Below, piece after piece: positions 1-10,022 of a stretch of DNA of 64,000 bases. Origin of the DNA: Sepiola atlantica (lineage: Eukaryota > Mollusca > Cephalopoda > Sepiida > Sepiolidae); assembly GCA_963556195.1 (NCBI GenBank), contig OY744519.1, positions 29,664,397-29,728,396 of the forward strand. Direction: 5' to 3'. The translations under genes were made by a program, and so were the position numbers. Each line of letters begins with the position of its first letter. The stretch's first letter is position 1. A model generated the notes under the pieces. The model had not been told where the DNA came from and searched no databases. It worked only from the letters and a program-made list of their open reading frames with translations.

Positions 1-1436
1 TGTATATGAATTTTCATCTTAACCCTATTAAGGGCATATGATTTCATTATACTGGCATTTTTCATGGAATTTAATTAGCTTCAACGAGGCCTACGTAAAA
101 CTTAGATGTAGGCTATAAATGCCTATAATTAGTAAAAACTTCATTAATTCTATAATTTAATTTAAGAAAACCTATAATTAATATTATTACTTTAATATAC
201 GATGATTAAAAGAAAATTTAATAATAAAAAATATAAATAAATAAGATTTTGTATTAAAAAAATACATAAACAAATAAAATATATAAATAAAATTATATTG
301 TTACAAACAAACAGTTGATTACTGACCATATAATATCCAGTTAATTTAATATTACACACTTATTTTTGAACATCATATCTATGTGTAGGATATAATTTAA
401 AAAATTATTGATTTATTATTTGCTGCAGCGTTTCCATCTCTATCTGCGAGACTGGCCTGTTTTCATTTCTACTTTCTGGTATCCATCTTATTGAATTCCA
501 CACAGTCGGACTTTTCTTTTGTGCCCATTTTTGACAAGGGGAAGATTTTCACGAAATATCAAATGATTTCTAATCATCCGGACATCACACACAGTTAACA
601 TCACACACAGTTAATATATCCATATATATATATATAAATATAAAGAGAGAGAAAAAGAGAGAGAGATGTGAGAAAGTATATGTTTGTGCATATACTTTTT
701 ATTTTTTTATACACCAACTATAAAATAAGGTTACCTCTTTTTCTCCCCAAATAATTCTCTTCTTGTCCATCACGACACCCCTCCTATTCTGAAAAAGCCC
801 TATTTGATTGGCCAGATGATTCTCCTTGACCAATCAACAGACACTTAATTTTAGCGGGCTAAATCAAAAAAGCCCTTATTCTTCCTCTTTTGAATCTGCT
901 CGTGGTCTAAACAACAAGTAAGGAAAATTTCTCCTTAATTTGAGTACGACGATTAGAACCTGAACAATTCAGAGGGCCGTCTAATTTTCTTGGACGTTAA
1001 AGAACTTTTTATTATTAGTTGAACTTCTTAAAGCCACAAACACAATTATTTTTCAAGACTTTTCATTATTATTGTTCAGTTTAACAGTATTGATACAAAT
1101 TTTCCTTTATCTCTGTCTTCTGTGTCTTCACTCTTTCTTTCAGCAATTTTCCCGACTTCAGCAAGCGACAACTGAACCGTTCTCTTGCTAAAACATTTTG
1201 CAACCTTTTCAAGGTAAAAGCTTCATGATTGCTAACATTTAACAAAAAACTTTTTTTTTTGTTTGCTGCCTTATAATATATTTTTCTGAGGGCGAACTTT
1301 GGAAAGATCCGGAATTGACATATTAATTCGAGTTGTTCGTCCATAGGTGAAACGGTCCGTTAAAATGTACTGAAGTTTTGGATTTGGAAAAATGAACAGT
1401 AAAATCAATAAAATATTGGTCACTGGAATTTAGCTT
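1..1436. other. AT-rich sequence without a recognised gene
   Basis: No gene is recognisable here. A short TA/GA microsatellite lies near 625-668. At 804-838 two CCAAT-type boxes face each other as an inverted repeat (TTGATTGG and CCAATCAA), but nothing else suggests a promoter. An 87-codon open frame on the minus strand (1081-1344) is Lys/Arg-rich and resembles no family I know; its length is unremarkable for AT-rich DNA. Confidence 0.5.
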
Positions 1437-1491
1437 AATATATATATATATATATATATATACTTTTTAGAAGAATTTATATATATATAAT

Positions 1492-1579
<88 letters not shown>

Positions 1580-1611
1580 GGGAATGGGGTGAATATATAT
1601 ATATATATATT
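1437..1611. repeat. (TA)n microsatellite, interrupted
   Basis: Long TA dinucleotide runs are broken by a few short non-repeat stretches. The block directly abuts the left end of the Penelope-like element at 1613. Confidence 0.95.
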
Positions 1612-1740
1612 AGTACTTCATGTATCCACATAAAATATTATAAGGAAATATAATTTTTTATGTGTCAGTTTTCAGTATTTACTTCCACAGTGCTCGATAC
1701 GTAAGTAGAGCTAGGTAGTAAGCAATGAAAATATATATGG

Positions 1741-1796
1741 CAATCAAGCTACACAGAGGCTCCCGTGTTTCATCCCGGGAATCGTCAGGCTAAATG
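1741..1796 (-). ncRNA. Hammerhead ribozyme motif in Penelope-like terminal repeat
   Basis: Read on the minus strand the segment contains the core CTGACGA, a short helix II made of a UCCC/GGGA palindrome, then GAAAC. A helix III follows with four Watson-Crick pairs (ACAC with GUGU) continued by G-U/G-C pairs around an AGCC loop. The last paired U and the A after it form the expected NUH cleavage site (GUA). Helix I starts with three pairs (AGC with GCU). Order and spacing fit a type I hammerhead with minimal helices, as described for Penelope-like elements. Helix II is unusually tight, so activity is uncertain. Confidence 0.7.
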
Positions 1797-2104
1797 CATG
1801 GAGTTATTTTTGTCAGGTGTTTTTATATACGTGGCTTGCTAGTTAACCAATCAGATTCTTTATTGTTCCCTCAGCCAATCGTTGGGCTTCCCTCGAACAA
1901 TGGCATTGTTGGTGACGCTCCTATTTTTGTTAACAATGAATTTTCCTATATCCTGTTTCCTTTGTTTTGTCAATACAGTGGGCGAGTTTATTTTAACATG
2001 TGGTTTCTTGTATTTCTATTTTAGGTTTTAAATTTTAACTAATTCAGTTTTTTATTAATTTATTTATTTATTTTTATTTATTTATTTATTTTATTTATTA
2101 CATA

Positions 2105-2474
2105 TCATCCTAAGGTAAATTTATTTCTGTTTAAACAGCTGTTTGCTATTTCACTTCTAGAGTTTAATAGGTTTCGGGGATCTTTAAAATTTAGGATTTC
2201 GTATTTTTCATTCAGGCATAATCTACACGGGTCGTCTAAGTTTCTACATGTACTGGCCTGTCTTACTATTTTCCATTCAATTATTGGTGAGTGTCCATTT
2301 TCTTTGAGCTCCCAATAATGGTTAGCTAGTGCTGTTTTAGTTCGACGTTCTTTGTTTTTAAATGTGCTTTTATGGTCATAGTATCTGGTCTTAAAGTCTA
2401 AGGATGTCATACCCACGTAGTATTTCTTGTTATTTGGTCTTTCGTTGGCAAATATCGTTGCTTGGTATACAACA

Positions 2475-2478
<4 letters not shown>
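2105..2478 (-). pseudogene. GIY-YIG endonuclease domain of a Penelope-like element (fragment)
   Basis: The minus-strand frame is open for about 124 codons, from the (TA)n edge at 2478 to a stop at 2105. It begins VYQATI, then reaches KKYYVG, matching the GIY-YIG core of Penelope-like elements. It continues with FKTRYYDHKSTF (the conserved Arg and His of the nuclease), a CRLCLNEKYEIL block (Cys-rich with the conserved Glu region), and ends RNKFTLG, like the usual C-terminus of these proteins. In intact elements this domain nicks target DNA and follows the reverse transcriptase. Here everything upstream is lost at the TA microsatellite, so it is a 5'-truncated remnant although the remaining frame has no stop. 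Confidence 0.85.

Positions 2479-2528
<50 letters not shown>
2478..2528. repeat. (TA)n microsatellite
   Basis: A pure TA run truncates the Penelope-like endonuclease on one side and abuts the second terminal-repeat module on the other. Confidence 0.95.
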
Positions 2529-2531
<3 letters not shown>

Positions 2532-2553
2532 AGCTATGAAAATATATTTATGG

Positions 2554-2612
2554 CAATTAAGTTACACAGAGGCTCCCGCGTTTCATCCCCGGGGGAATCT
2601 TCAGGTTAAAAT
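2554..2612 (-). ncRNA. Decayed hammerhead-like motif, second terminal repeat
   Basis: This is the second copy of the motif at 1741-1796. The minus strand keeps CTGAAGA, a C/G-rich helix II and GAAAC, and helix III keeps pairing through A-to-G changes that leave G-U pairs. Helix I has lost its first two pairs through two transitions, and helix II has extra C/G bases. I read it as a decayed ribozyme. Confidence 0.5.
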
Positions 2613-2728
2613 GCTTACTATCTAGCTCTACTTACGTATCGAGCACTGTCGAAGTAAATACTGAAAATTGATACATAAAAAATTATATCTCCTTATAAAA
2701 TTTGATGTGGATACATGAAATAGTAATT

Positions 2729-3559
2729 ATATATATATATATATATATTTAGGCAGCAAATCATTATCAATACAAGTCAGATTAAAGATGATGGAATATT
2801 CTCTTTTCTTTATTGTCCTACTCTTTTTCTTGACTCTGTGAGATAGTTTTTGGGCATCTACGTTCAATTTGTGGAGTATTAATCGGAGAGTTATTTTTTT
2901 GTTAACGAAGGCCCGAGAACTAACCCGCTGAGTCGAAAAAAACAATATCACTGGAAAAATCCATTATGACATTTAATTGCTGCTTTCATAACTCCTATCC
3001 GAAAGTCCGATCCTTCCTCACCATAGCAGCAGCAGTTTCAAACCTTCCTCGACTTCGTATGCAACCACTGAACCTTGCTGCTCTAAGAGTAAAAACCTGG
3101 ATCTTGCAGGTATAATGAATAGCTACAGCCAATAAGGAGGACTTCGTGCAGACCAATCCTGAATCGGATTCGCTCAACAACAATAAGCAACAGCACCAAT
3201 TGGTCCAGAGACGAACAGATTGGTATTAAATGTAAGATTGGTATTAAATGCAAAATTGGTATTAAATGCATAAGTTACATAAGAGTTTTCCCTCTGTCAG
3301 ATGAACACTTTCTTAATGAATAAAAGATTCATCTTTCTCAGTGAAATCGTATCCTCAAATTATTCTTGGCCTTAATAAGTAAAAAAAGAAGAAAAGAAAG
3401 GGTAATAACGTGGCAGGATCCTAACCGAAGTATTTTTACATTTCTGACCATAAATACATACGTTTACCTATCAACCCATTTGCCTGTGTTTGTATTATGG
3501 TTAAAATCCCGGAATTTTTATGAACAGATTTTCTTTTTCTTGCTAAGAACTTACCATCT
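2729..3559. other. Unassigned DNA with a short tandem repeat
   Basis: A (TA)n stretch near 2728-2748 is followed by sequence that I cannot assign. Three copies of an 18-bp unit (ATTGGTATTAAATG plus four bases) run from 3219 to 3272. A tail-like stretch near 3367-3385 (TTGGCCTTAATAAGT then A-rich) resembles the 3' tail of the non-LTR family described at 3560. Confidence 0.5.
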
Positions 3560-3802
3560 GTGGGCACGTTGCCAGAAAATTGCTTTACTGAGGGCTGCAA
3601 CATGGTCCTCTTCAAATCTAATGTCAATAACCACTTTTCATAAACCGTCCTCATAATTCATCAAATTTTATTCAATCCATTCATTATTTTCAATCCTCTC
3701 ATAATATTCTCTATCATTCAACTGAAAATCAATCCATTGCATTAACCCTTATTCTTCAATGGCTTTTGGCCTTGATAAGTGGTGATTCATTAGTAAAGAC
3801 AA
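3560..3802 (+). mobile_element. Non-LTR 3' end, tail family T, copy 1
   Basis: The frame near 3610-3650 reads LFKSNVNNHFS followed by a stop, which resembles the C-terminus of LINE proteins. About 140 bases later the sequence ends GGCCTTGATAAGTGGTGATT followed by an A-rich stretch. The same tail occurs at 31053-31240 (minus), 46434-46585 and 46727-46962, defining a dispersed family mobilised through a common 3' end. The clade is not identified. Confidence 0.55.
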
Positions 3803-4344
3803 AAGAACAAAAACATCTACATATCAGGCGTTGGTCCTCAATTTGCCAATTTTCAATTCAACATCATAAAATTGACCCAGATAACCAGCTTTTTATGATT
3901 GTATGCCAAAAGCAAATTAATTACCATATTTGGGCATAGCAACGACTTTTCTGTCCCCCCCCCTCACACACACACACATAGATTGTGCAAAGTTTCATTC
4001 TTTTATATAAAAGAAAAGCAGGAGCAATTGCTCCAAAACCATGCATAAATCCACTCCACTGCATTCGTACAGACATTCGTTTGTAACCATATATGCATAC
4101 GCAGAAGCTACGGGCAATGCAAACTGGGTTTGCACACTTCAAAGCCTTAAAATGGACAGTTGCCAAAAATTGTTAATTTAGACTTGCAGACAAAAAAAAC
4201 AAGAACAATAAAGAAATAAAAAGATAAAAGGAATTAAAAGATTACTAGTATATACCCGTTCCTTAAGCGGTATTGGTACAGTACCTGGGTATGTCAATTT
4301 CCATCTTTACCTCGCTTTTACCGCTTTATAGCTAGTGCGAAAGA
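3803..4344. other. Unassigned DNA
   Basis: A short C-run plus (CA)n lies near 3954-3979. The rest has no recognisable gene or repeat. A stretch ending ACTAGT near 4248 superficially resembles a Helitron end but lacks the hairpin. Confidence 0.4.
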
Positions 4345-4728
4345 AAGATATTCATGGAAAAAATATCGCAGCAATGTTGCATCCATGTGCTTGTTTTACA
4401 AATACTTCAATGGACTGTGCTCCGATGAACTGGCTACTCTGGTGCCCCCGCAACGTAAATACACTAGGCCAACTCGACAATCAGCTAAATCCCATCATTT
4501 CACTGTGGAGGTCTCCTGTGCTGCCGACCTCTGGAACTCCCTCCCTGCTCTCTGTTTCTCCAACAGTACCGACATGCAGAGATTTAAAACTAATGTAAAC
4601 AGATATCTCACTACACTGCTCCCAACTTGGGGTGACACCCAAAACCTACACCCTAATTCTCAGTAACCCCTTACGTCTACAGTGGCGGCCTGCCTTGTTT
4701 GGGGTGAAATATGTTAAAAAAAAAAAAA
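4345..4728 (+). mobile_element. LINE 3' end: RT C-terminal domain, 3' UTR and poly(A)
   Basis: The frame reads RSNVASMCLFYKYFNGL, then LATLVPP, LWNSLPAL and RFKTNVNRYL, the signature C-terminal region of a jockey-like non-LTR reverse transcriptase. A stop at 4666 is followed by a short 3' UTR (CTACAGTGGCGGCCTGCC) and A13 at 4716-4728. A second copy of the same family, including the same UTR, lies on the minus strand at 9228-9657. The copy is 5'-truncated. A segment between FTVEV and the LWNSLP motif present in the second copy is missing here. Confidence 0.85.
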
Positions 4729-4834
4729 GATTGACAAAAAAAAACATCTGAAATTATGTTTTAAGCAAAAAATCATTTGCTGTAAATTCATGCCGAATAT
4801 CCTTTATGTCTATGTAGTGAACATCACTAAAGAG

Positions 4835-5013
4835 TTAGAATGGCGTGAAAATGATGAGCATTTTACATTAAATTTATATACGAAACTGATCTCCCACTCT
4901 AAATTATAAAATAATTGTTTTTTTTCTTTCCGCCAAGTTTTTCAAGGTGTTCGGACGTAATCATATAAAAATAAGTAGAATCTTATTTGAGGGGATTTAG
5001 CTGAAGGTGTTAA
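4835..5013 (+). mobile_element. Palindromic element P, single arm
   Basis: The arm matches the right arm of the palindromic element at 33564-34136: the ACGAAACTGATC block, CACTCTAAATT, CCGCCAAGTTTTTC, CGTAATC, and the outer end GCTGAAGGTGTTAAATCTAC. Only one arm is present. Confidence 0.65.
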
Positions 5014-5957
5014 ATCTACAAAAAAAAAAAAAAGAAAAAACTTAATTTAAAAAAATATTTATGTAATGTTTTTTTAATGTTTTTATGTTATGCTAATTTC
5101 TTTAAATTTATAAAACATGTATCCAGTTAAAGAAAAAATCCTTTTTGTGCATTTAATAAACATGGCGCATTATATAATATGACTCCGACTATTATTGTAG
5201 AAATTGAATTCTGTTTAAAATAGAAAGCGATATCTAATATACTACTATATGGGATGCAGCTTGTGTCGACACTTTTGTGCCGACGTGAGTGACAGAATCG
5301 GTAACAAAACCTGGACATGCAGCAGTGTAAGCAGAGAACCACAAGCAATCAAAATATGCCGGTCTTCTCGACAGATTCGTATTCTAAGCGATCGCCGTGG
5401 AGATGATTTCCTCAATACCTTGATCTGTTAATGTGCCACACCAAAGGACCATTGTGAATTTACTTCGCTTTACAAACACCTCTCCATCACCACTATTCGT
5501 GGAAACGCCTTGAGCCTGCTCTCAGCCTGCCAGATCAGTAGAACATCCAATGAAATTTCCTGATACTAAACGGACATTTATTAATTATTATTTGTCTCCC
5601 CATGTGGCAAATGCTATCTTTGGATGGCCTGCCACAACCTGGGTGACAGTAGTGTATGCGGCAACTCACAGGTAATATGTGACATTGGTGCATGCTCAAG
5701 TGGAAACCATATCAGCCCTAGTTAGATGGGAACGGTGGAGGTTTTGGACTGCCAAAAGTGTTGAAGTTGATGAAGGATAGGCATCCAGACATAAAACTTC
5801 CTTAAAAACTATGTTTAGTCGAAATGCAAAATAAAACAGAACATACAACAGAAGCAAGGCTACTATTGGACTGATTGTTGAGAATGTGACGAGAAATGCA
5901 AAGGCAGTTGGCGAGAATTTCAAACAGATCTGCTCACGTGACTGACCATCACACATA
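5014..5957. other. Unassigned DNA
   Basis: I see nothing I can support: no domain, no tandem repeat beyond short A-runs, and no terminal repeats. Confidence 0.4.
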
Positions 5958-6309
5958 TCTCTATTGATATAAAGTTAGGTATGTGTATAAAAACTTATCA
6001 CAAAGGAATAGAACTCTTATATCTCAATACAAGGGAGATAACTTAACATTGCTGGTGTTTTCTTGTGACAGAATCCCCTTAAAACTTAAAATACGTACAT
6101 CCGATTTTAATGCAATTTAAACCATATGTATAAGACACTAATTCAGAGAGTTTTCCAACAGTTCAGCTTCTTCCGACTATATTAGGGAGCAAAACTGGAG
6201 GAAGGGGGCAGTAACAAAAAAGAAAGTAATATGGTTTTACGAGCATAGTGGAAAAGTATATAGTAGTGATCCTCATTCAATCCCGAGCAACGTCGGGTCT
6301 TCCTGCTAG
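5958..6309 (+). mobile_element. Non-autonomous Helitron
   Basis: The element starts TCTCTATTGATATAAAG after an A and ends GCTAG before a T, fitting Helitron insertion between A and T without duplication. A short hairpin (CCCGA-GCAACG-TCGGG, 6282-6297) lies just upstream of the CTAG end, as is typical. It is about 350 bp with no coding capacity. A second 5' end with nearly the same first 30 bases occurs at 6682. Confidence 0.75.
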
Positions 6310-6681
6310 TAACTAATAATAACAAAATATTTAATTACTTAACACTTCTACCCGGTCATGGTTGATGGAACGAGAACAATCTACCCCCATGGATTAAGTG
6401 AAGAGTTCAGTTCGAAATTCTATATAGGTTCCCGAATTAAAAAAAATGCACCTGAAGTCGGAGGTTAAATCTTCCGAAAAGCTATGAACATAACAACCGA
6501 TATCATAATAGTCGTCTGAATAATCCAAATAATACAAGCTATTCCTTTGCATGCAATACTAAGGGAGATAATTCAGTATATATCCAAGCGAACTCAAGTA
6601 TCAGCAGCAGCTGACTGAAGTATTGGTGTTGTTTGTAATGCAAATAATATGATAACTGTTTCCCCCCCCCCCCCGAGTTAA
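6310..6681. other. Unassigned DNA with a poly(C) run
   Basis: There is no gene. A C-run sits at about 6662-6674, and an AAGGGAGATAA motif lies near 6561. Confidence 0.4.
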
Positions 6682-6890
6682 TCTCCATTTATATAAAGTT
6701 AGGTATGTGTATATGTTTATATATTTCTATGCATAGGATTCACTCATAAACTAATCAACCGATCATTATGAATTTTGGAACACAACTGGTAGGTGGATAA
6801 GGGTGGGTAATGTGGGCTATATTTAGTTTAATTCAATGTTATTATGTAAAGGGGGCAATTATAAAATTTTAGATATGTCTGACTTTTGTG
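6682..6890 (+). mobile_element. Helitron 5' end, related to 5958-6309
   Basis: It starts TCTCCATTTATATAAAG after an A and shares the following AGTTAGGTATGTGTAT with the Helitron at 5958. A later CAACCGATCATTATGAATTT block is typical of the bodies of such elements. No CTAG 3' end is visible before the next repeat. Confidence 0.55.
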
Positions 6891-6934
6891 AAATTGTACC
6901 AATAGGTATCAGACATTAAATATTCCCAAAATTT

Positions 6935-7119
6935 CAGTATTTTGAGAGTATTTTAAAGTGTTTTAGGGGACATAATATGAACACACCCTCACATTCGGAA
7001 GCTTAAATATTTCAGATTTGCATTCCCTGAATTTAAAATTCTTTTTAAGACCCCTTAAGCTTTGTAATGATGCTATCGTTTCGTTTGTAACCCGTTCCAT
7101 TTTGTGTACACCTGCACAT
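6935..7119 (+). repeat. Direct repeat, putative left LTR of the Ty3-type remnant
   Basis: This 185-bp segment recurs at 10711-10897 in the same orientation, sharing TTTTAAAGTGTTTTAGGGGA, AGATTTGCATTCCCTGAATT and TTTGTAACCCGTTC. The two copies flank the gag-pol remnant, and the gag-like start is about 115 bp after the left copy, so they may be short LTRs. No primer-binding site or clean target duplication is visible. The shared sequence is certain; the LTR interpretation is inference. Confidence 0.5.
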
Positions 7120-7235
7120 TATTAATAATTTTAAAAAACAGCGAACACTAAAAGTAAGACATTACGATTTACACACACAAATCTAGGTCAAGATTGCAAC
7201 GAAACTGTCGTCTGCAAATTCACAAACGCTATTAA

Positions 7236-7740
7236 ATGGCTAACATTTCGATACCAGTTCCCCCACTTTTGATTGGGATTCGCCTAACATCGCAAAATCG
7301 TTTAAATTATGTCAACAATGTTTGGAACTATATTTCACGGTTTAGAAAACAACAAATGAGGAAAAAGTGGCTATTATTCTACTTGCAACTGGCGAAGAAG
7401 GAATACACAGATTTAATAGCTGGTCAAGTGAGGACCGGAAATATGCTCACAAAATTTTCGATGCCTTCATGGAGCAGTTAGAACCGGCAACTAACCACCG
7501 AGTATGTAGGCTTGAAATCAGTAAATACAAACAAAAGCCGACTGAGACAACTGACACATTCTTGAACAGATGTCGTTTACTAATGAAGAAATGCGATTCA
7601 CAGGCTATAAATTGAACGAACGTTTGGTAGAATTACTTATTACCAACACATCTATACCGGATTTACAAAAAGAACTTTTGAATAAACCAAAGGGCTACAA
7701 AATTAAAGAGCATGTGAAATTAGCATGCACACATGAAGCT
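7236..7740 (+). pseudogene. Ty3-type gag, N-terminal and middle part, frameshifted
   Basis: The first frame (7236-7360) reads MANISIPVPPLL and then VNNVWNYISRF. After a frameshift near 7365 the next frame reads AIILLATGEEGIHRFNSWS, then MEQLEPATNHRV, a long helical RF-rich block, and after another shift LVELLITNTSIPDLQKELL. These are the capsid-like blocks of gypsy-type gag polyproteins. A LINE fragment interrupts the gene at 7741, and it resumes after about 8076 with its zinc knuckle. At least two frameshifts and the insertion make it non-functional. Confidence 0.75.
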
Positions 7741-8075
7741 TCAGCTTCTTCTTCTTCTTCTTCTTTTTTTTCTTTCGTTTGCTTCACAGCATCTTACTGT
7801 TAGATCACCAGCTCGGTTGAGAAAAGCCATGCTAATGTTTTGTTGTCTAGCGCAGCTATGCCGGCTTCGTCGTTTGGGTGGTCGATATTTAAGGCATGAC
7901 TCGATGATGTGGTCTACTGTCTGTTCAGAGTGATCACAGTCGCAGACAGCTGAGTCCCTGAGTCCCCATTCTTTCATGGTCGCGGCGAAACGGCCGACAC
8001 CTGTCCTGAGGCAGTTGAGCATTGTCCACTGCCGGCGAGGGAGATCCATGCCTGGTAGCTTCAGCCACATACTTA
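7741..8075 (-). mobile_element. LINE RT C-terminal fragment nested in gag
   Basis: On the minus strand the frame reads LPGMDLPRRQWTMLNCLRTG, then KEWGLRDSAVCDC and VDHIIESCLKYRP. This is the zinc-binding C-terminal segment of a non-LTR reverse transcriptase (Cys-X-Cys, later His and Cys). The 3' side ends in a (GAA)n-like tail at about 7741-7765. The frame is open but holds only about 100 codons of the LINE. It belongs to another family than the LINE at 9228. Confidence 0.75.
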
Positions 8076-8607
8076 AACAGGCTACAACAACTACACAGCC
8101 AATCATCTTCACAGGTAGACACCATAAATCATGGTAATTGCCAACGTCGGGAAGAGAAAGAAACTCCAGATACCTGTGTAAGAATTGCAGACATGACCCC
8201 TGTTTCGGCAACGAATATTACCTTGCCAACAATGACACATGCAACACATGTGGCAAAACAGGTCACTGTGCCAGATTATGACTCTCAGCTAAACATAAAC
8301 CCACCAAATAGCAAGAAAACCCGTGCATAAAATCTATAGTCAGTCGAAACACAGACAATACGAAGCAGGCAGAAAAGTTAACAGCGTCACCGAACATTAC
8401 AATCGAGCCACAACAGAACTAGATGCGGTGATGGAACACCTAACATTCGGTGTCATCAACAGTGATGAATATTCACCAAATCAAAGAGAAAACTTAAAAA
8501 TGAAGCATTTGTCAGTATCAATGTTAAATCGACAGATCACCAAGTTATTCACAGTCTCAATCTGAAGGTAGACACAGGTGCAAAAGCTAATACACTGCTT
8601 TAATACG
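8076..8607 (+). pseudogene. Ty3-type gag zinc knuckle and start of protease
   Basis: A CCHC-like knuckle is visible in the frame through 8250: CNTCGKTGHCARL followed by TGA, where the final Cys codon (TGC or TGT) appears mutated to stop. Upstream is a Cys-rich stretch CKNCRHDPCFGNEYY. Downstream (8563-8603) the frame reads LKVDTGAKANTLL, the catalytic DTG of a retroviral-type aspartic protease. A U2-headed SINE breaks the protease at about 8608. Confidence 0.7.
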
Positions 8608-8991
8608 TATTTATTTACTCCTCTCCAGGAGTTAGGCACAAGGCCAGTTTTATCGTACTCCCACAAGTAAGATGTGACCAAAGGTCGGGTCGGGAAAGTG
8701 GGGTTTGAAAAGCCAGCGCCTGAGAGGTGAGCACTCTGGCCATTAAAAATTGCCTGGGCAGCCCCGTCGGCATTTCCCGGTAGGGGCACCTTAGGCAGTA
8801 AGCAATAAACTTACTCCTCCCCAAAGAGGGGAGGCGAAGCCTGGGAGGGTGGACCTCCTAGAACTGCACAGGACAGACCCATAGACCGGCGTAAATCAAG
8901 CCACGAAGGCTAAGACAATACCAGTCTATGGGGTGTAGTATCCATCGGAACAGATACTACACTTTGATCTTAGCCAAAAGACCAAGAAATG
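8608..8991 (-). mobile_element. U2-snRNA-headed SINE, copy A
   Basis: On the minus strand the element begins (8991 downward) with the 5' part of U2 snRNA: TTTTGGCTAAG, ATCAAAGTGTAG and TATCTGTTC, which includes the GUAGUA branch-site recognition segment. At the end of CTGTTC it switches to an unrelated body of about 300 bp (CGATGGATACTACACCCC and so on). The 3' tail reads CTTGTGCCTAACTCCTGG and AGTAAATA. Copy B (38930-39268) has the same junction and body, so this is a family rather than a single chimera. It interrupts the Ty3 protease. A target duplication is not clear here. Confidence 0.8.
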
Positions 8992-9227
8992 TTTCCTTTC
9001 AGTGTAAACAAACATGGAAACCCAATACCTGGATCGCTTAAACAACGAAATGAACAGCATATAATAACACCGAAATAAACTACCATCGCACCACAAGCAT
9101 CAGGTGTAAATATAAGAATTGTTTATAGCTGGACATTCAATGTTATGCGATCGACACGCCAACACCAGCCACACTGATCCTACCAACATCGGTAGCATTT
9201 AACATTGTGACAATGAATTTTTGTTTA
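8992..9227 (+). pseudogene. Ty3-type protease remnant
   Basis: The frame resumes with PFSVNKHGNPIPGSLKQRN after the SINE. It is then broken by several stops and ends at a LINE insertion at 9228. The assignment depends on position between protease and RT parts of the same element. Confidence 0.5.
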
Positions 9228-9657
9228 ATTTTTTTTTTAACATAGTTCACCCCAAACAAGGCAGGCCGCCACTGTAGACGTAAGGGGCTACTGAGAAAAA
9301 AGAAAAGGGGAGAAGGTGGGGGTGGGGTGGGGGGGGAGTCAACCTAAATTGGGATCTGCGCAGCAAGATGTCTGTTTACATTAGTTTTAAATTTCTGCAT
9401 GTCTGTACTGTCGGGGAAATAGGGGGCAGGGAGGGAGTTCCAGAGGCCAGCACGAGGAAAGAAGCTATTTGAGTAGAAGGCTCTCCGACATCTGGGGATC
9501 TTCACAGTGAATGAATGAGATTTAGTTGATTGTCGAGTTAGTCTAGTGAATTTACGTCGAGGGGGCACCAGAGTAGCCAATTCATCGGAGCATAATCCAT
9601 TGAAGTATTTGTAAAACAAGCACAAGGATGCTACATTGCGGCGATGGGACAGCGTGC
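9228..9657 (-). mobile_element. LINE 3' end, same family as 4345-4728
   Basis: On the minus strand the frame reads LSHRRNVASLCLFYKYFNGL, LATLVPPRRKFTR, LWNSLPAPYF and KFKTNVNRHL. After the stop come a G/C-rich stretch, the shared UTR (CTACAGTGGCGGCCTGCC in this orientation) and an A-tail (T-run at about 9230-9239 on the plus strand). It inserted between protease and RT of the Ty3-type element. The about 100-codon frame is intact, but the element is 5'-truncated. Confidence 0.85.
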
Positions 9658-9925
9658 CATATCCATTCAGCAACAATCCATCAACAACATAGATGATCTG
9701 ATTTGTCTATACCCTGACAGATTCGATCGCATTAGCAAATCAAAGGAAATTCATAAGCTCACCATCAACCCTAATGTGCCATACCACACAAACCCACCGA
9801 GAAGAAACCAACAACATATCAGGAGTATTCCAGTGATGTCAACTTCACCATACACTGCACGTAACATTTGTGGAACCACCCACAAGCTATGCAAAGAGAC
9901 TAACTACACAAAAGAAGTTGCAGGA
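9658..9925 (+). pseudogene. Ty3-type pol, region before the reverse transcriptase
   Basis: The frame reads DDLICLYPDRFDRI, then a HKLTINPNVPYHTNPPRRN block. Ty3/gypsy polyproteins have this LYPDRF...DPNVPP...PPRR sequence just before the RT fingers. The reading frame then decays (about 9930) and no palm motif follows. It is the last recognisable part of the element before the hAT insertion. Confidence 0.75.
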
Positions 9926-10022
9926 TAGCACGACCACCATCAAAACTAAACTTACAAACATTATCTGTAAACTTATAGCAAGCAACTCATGGGGTAAAAT
10001 AATCCCCTGCTTCGCTATAGAT

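Larger units (their letters stand above)
1613..2728 (-). mobile_element. Penelope-like retroelement remnant with flanking terminal repeats
   Basis: A GIY-YIG endonuclease remnant (2105-2478, minus) is bracketed by two related flank modules. Module Y (1717-1800 and 2528-2614) is present twice in direct orientation and carries a hammerhead-type core. Module X (1616-1723 and 2611-2726) is present twice in opposite orientations at the outer edges. Penelope-like elements are known for partial LTR-like repeats with extra inverted tail segments, often next to TA microsatellites, and for hammerhead motifs in those repeats. The reverse transcriptase itself is absent, so this copy is truncated and inactive. 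The element assignment rests on the endonuclease plus the flank architecture. Confidence 0.75.

Noticed and set aside
804..838. Facing CCAAT boxes as a bidirectional promoter
   Set aside because: No TATA box, initiator or downstream coding exon supports it.
4245..4275. Helitron 3' end on the minus strand (TATATACTAGT)
   Set aside because: The GC-rich hairpin expected just upstream is lacking.
8940..8991. A genuine U2 snRNA gene
   Set aside because: Only the first 45 or so nucleotides of U2 are present; stem-loop II, the Sm site and the 3' half are missing, and a shared body and tail show it is a retroposed chimera.
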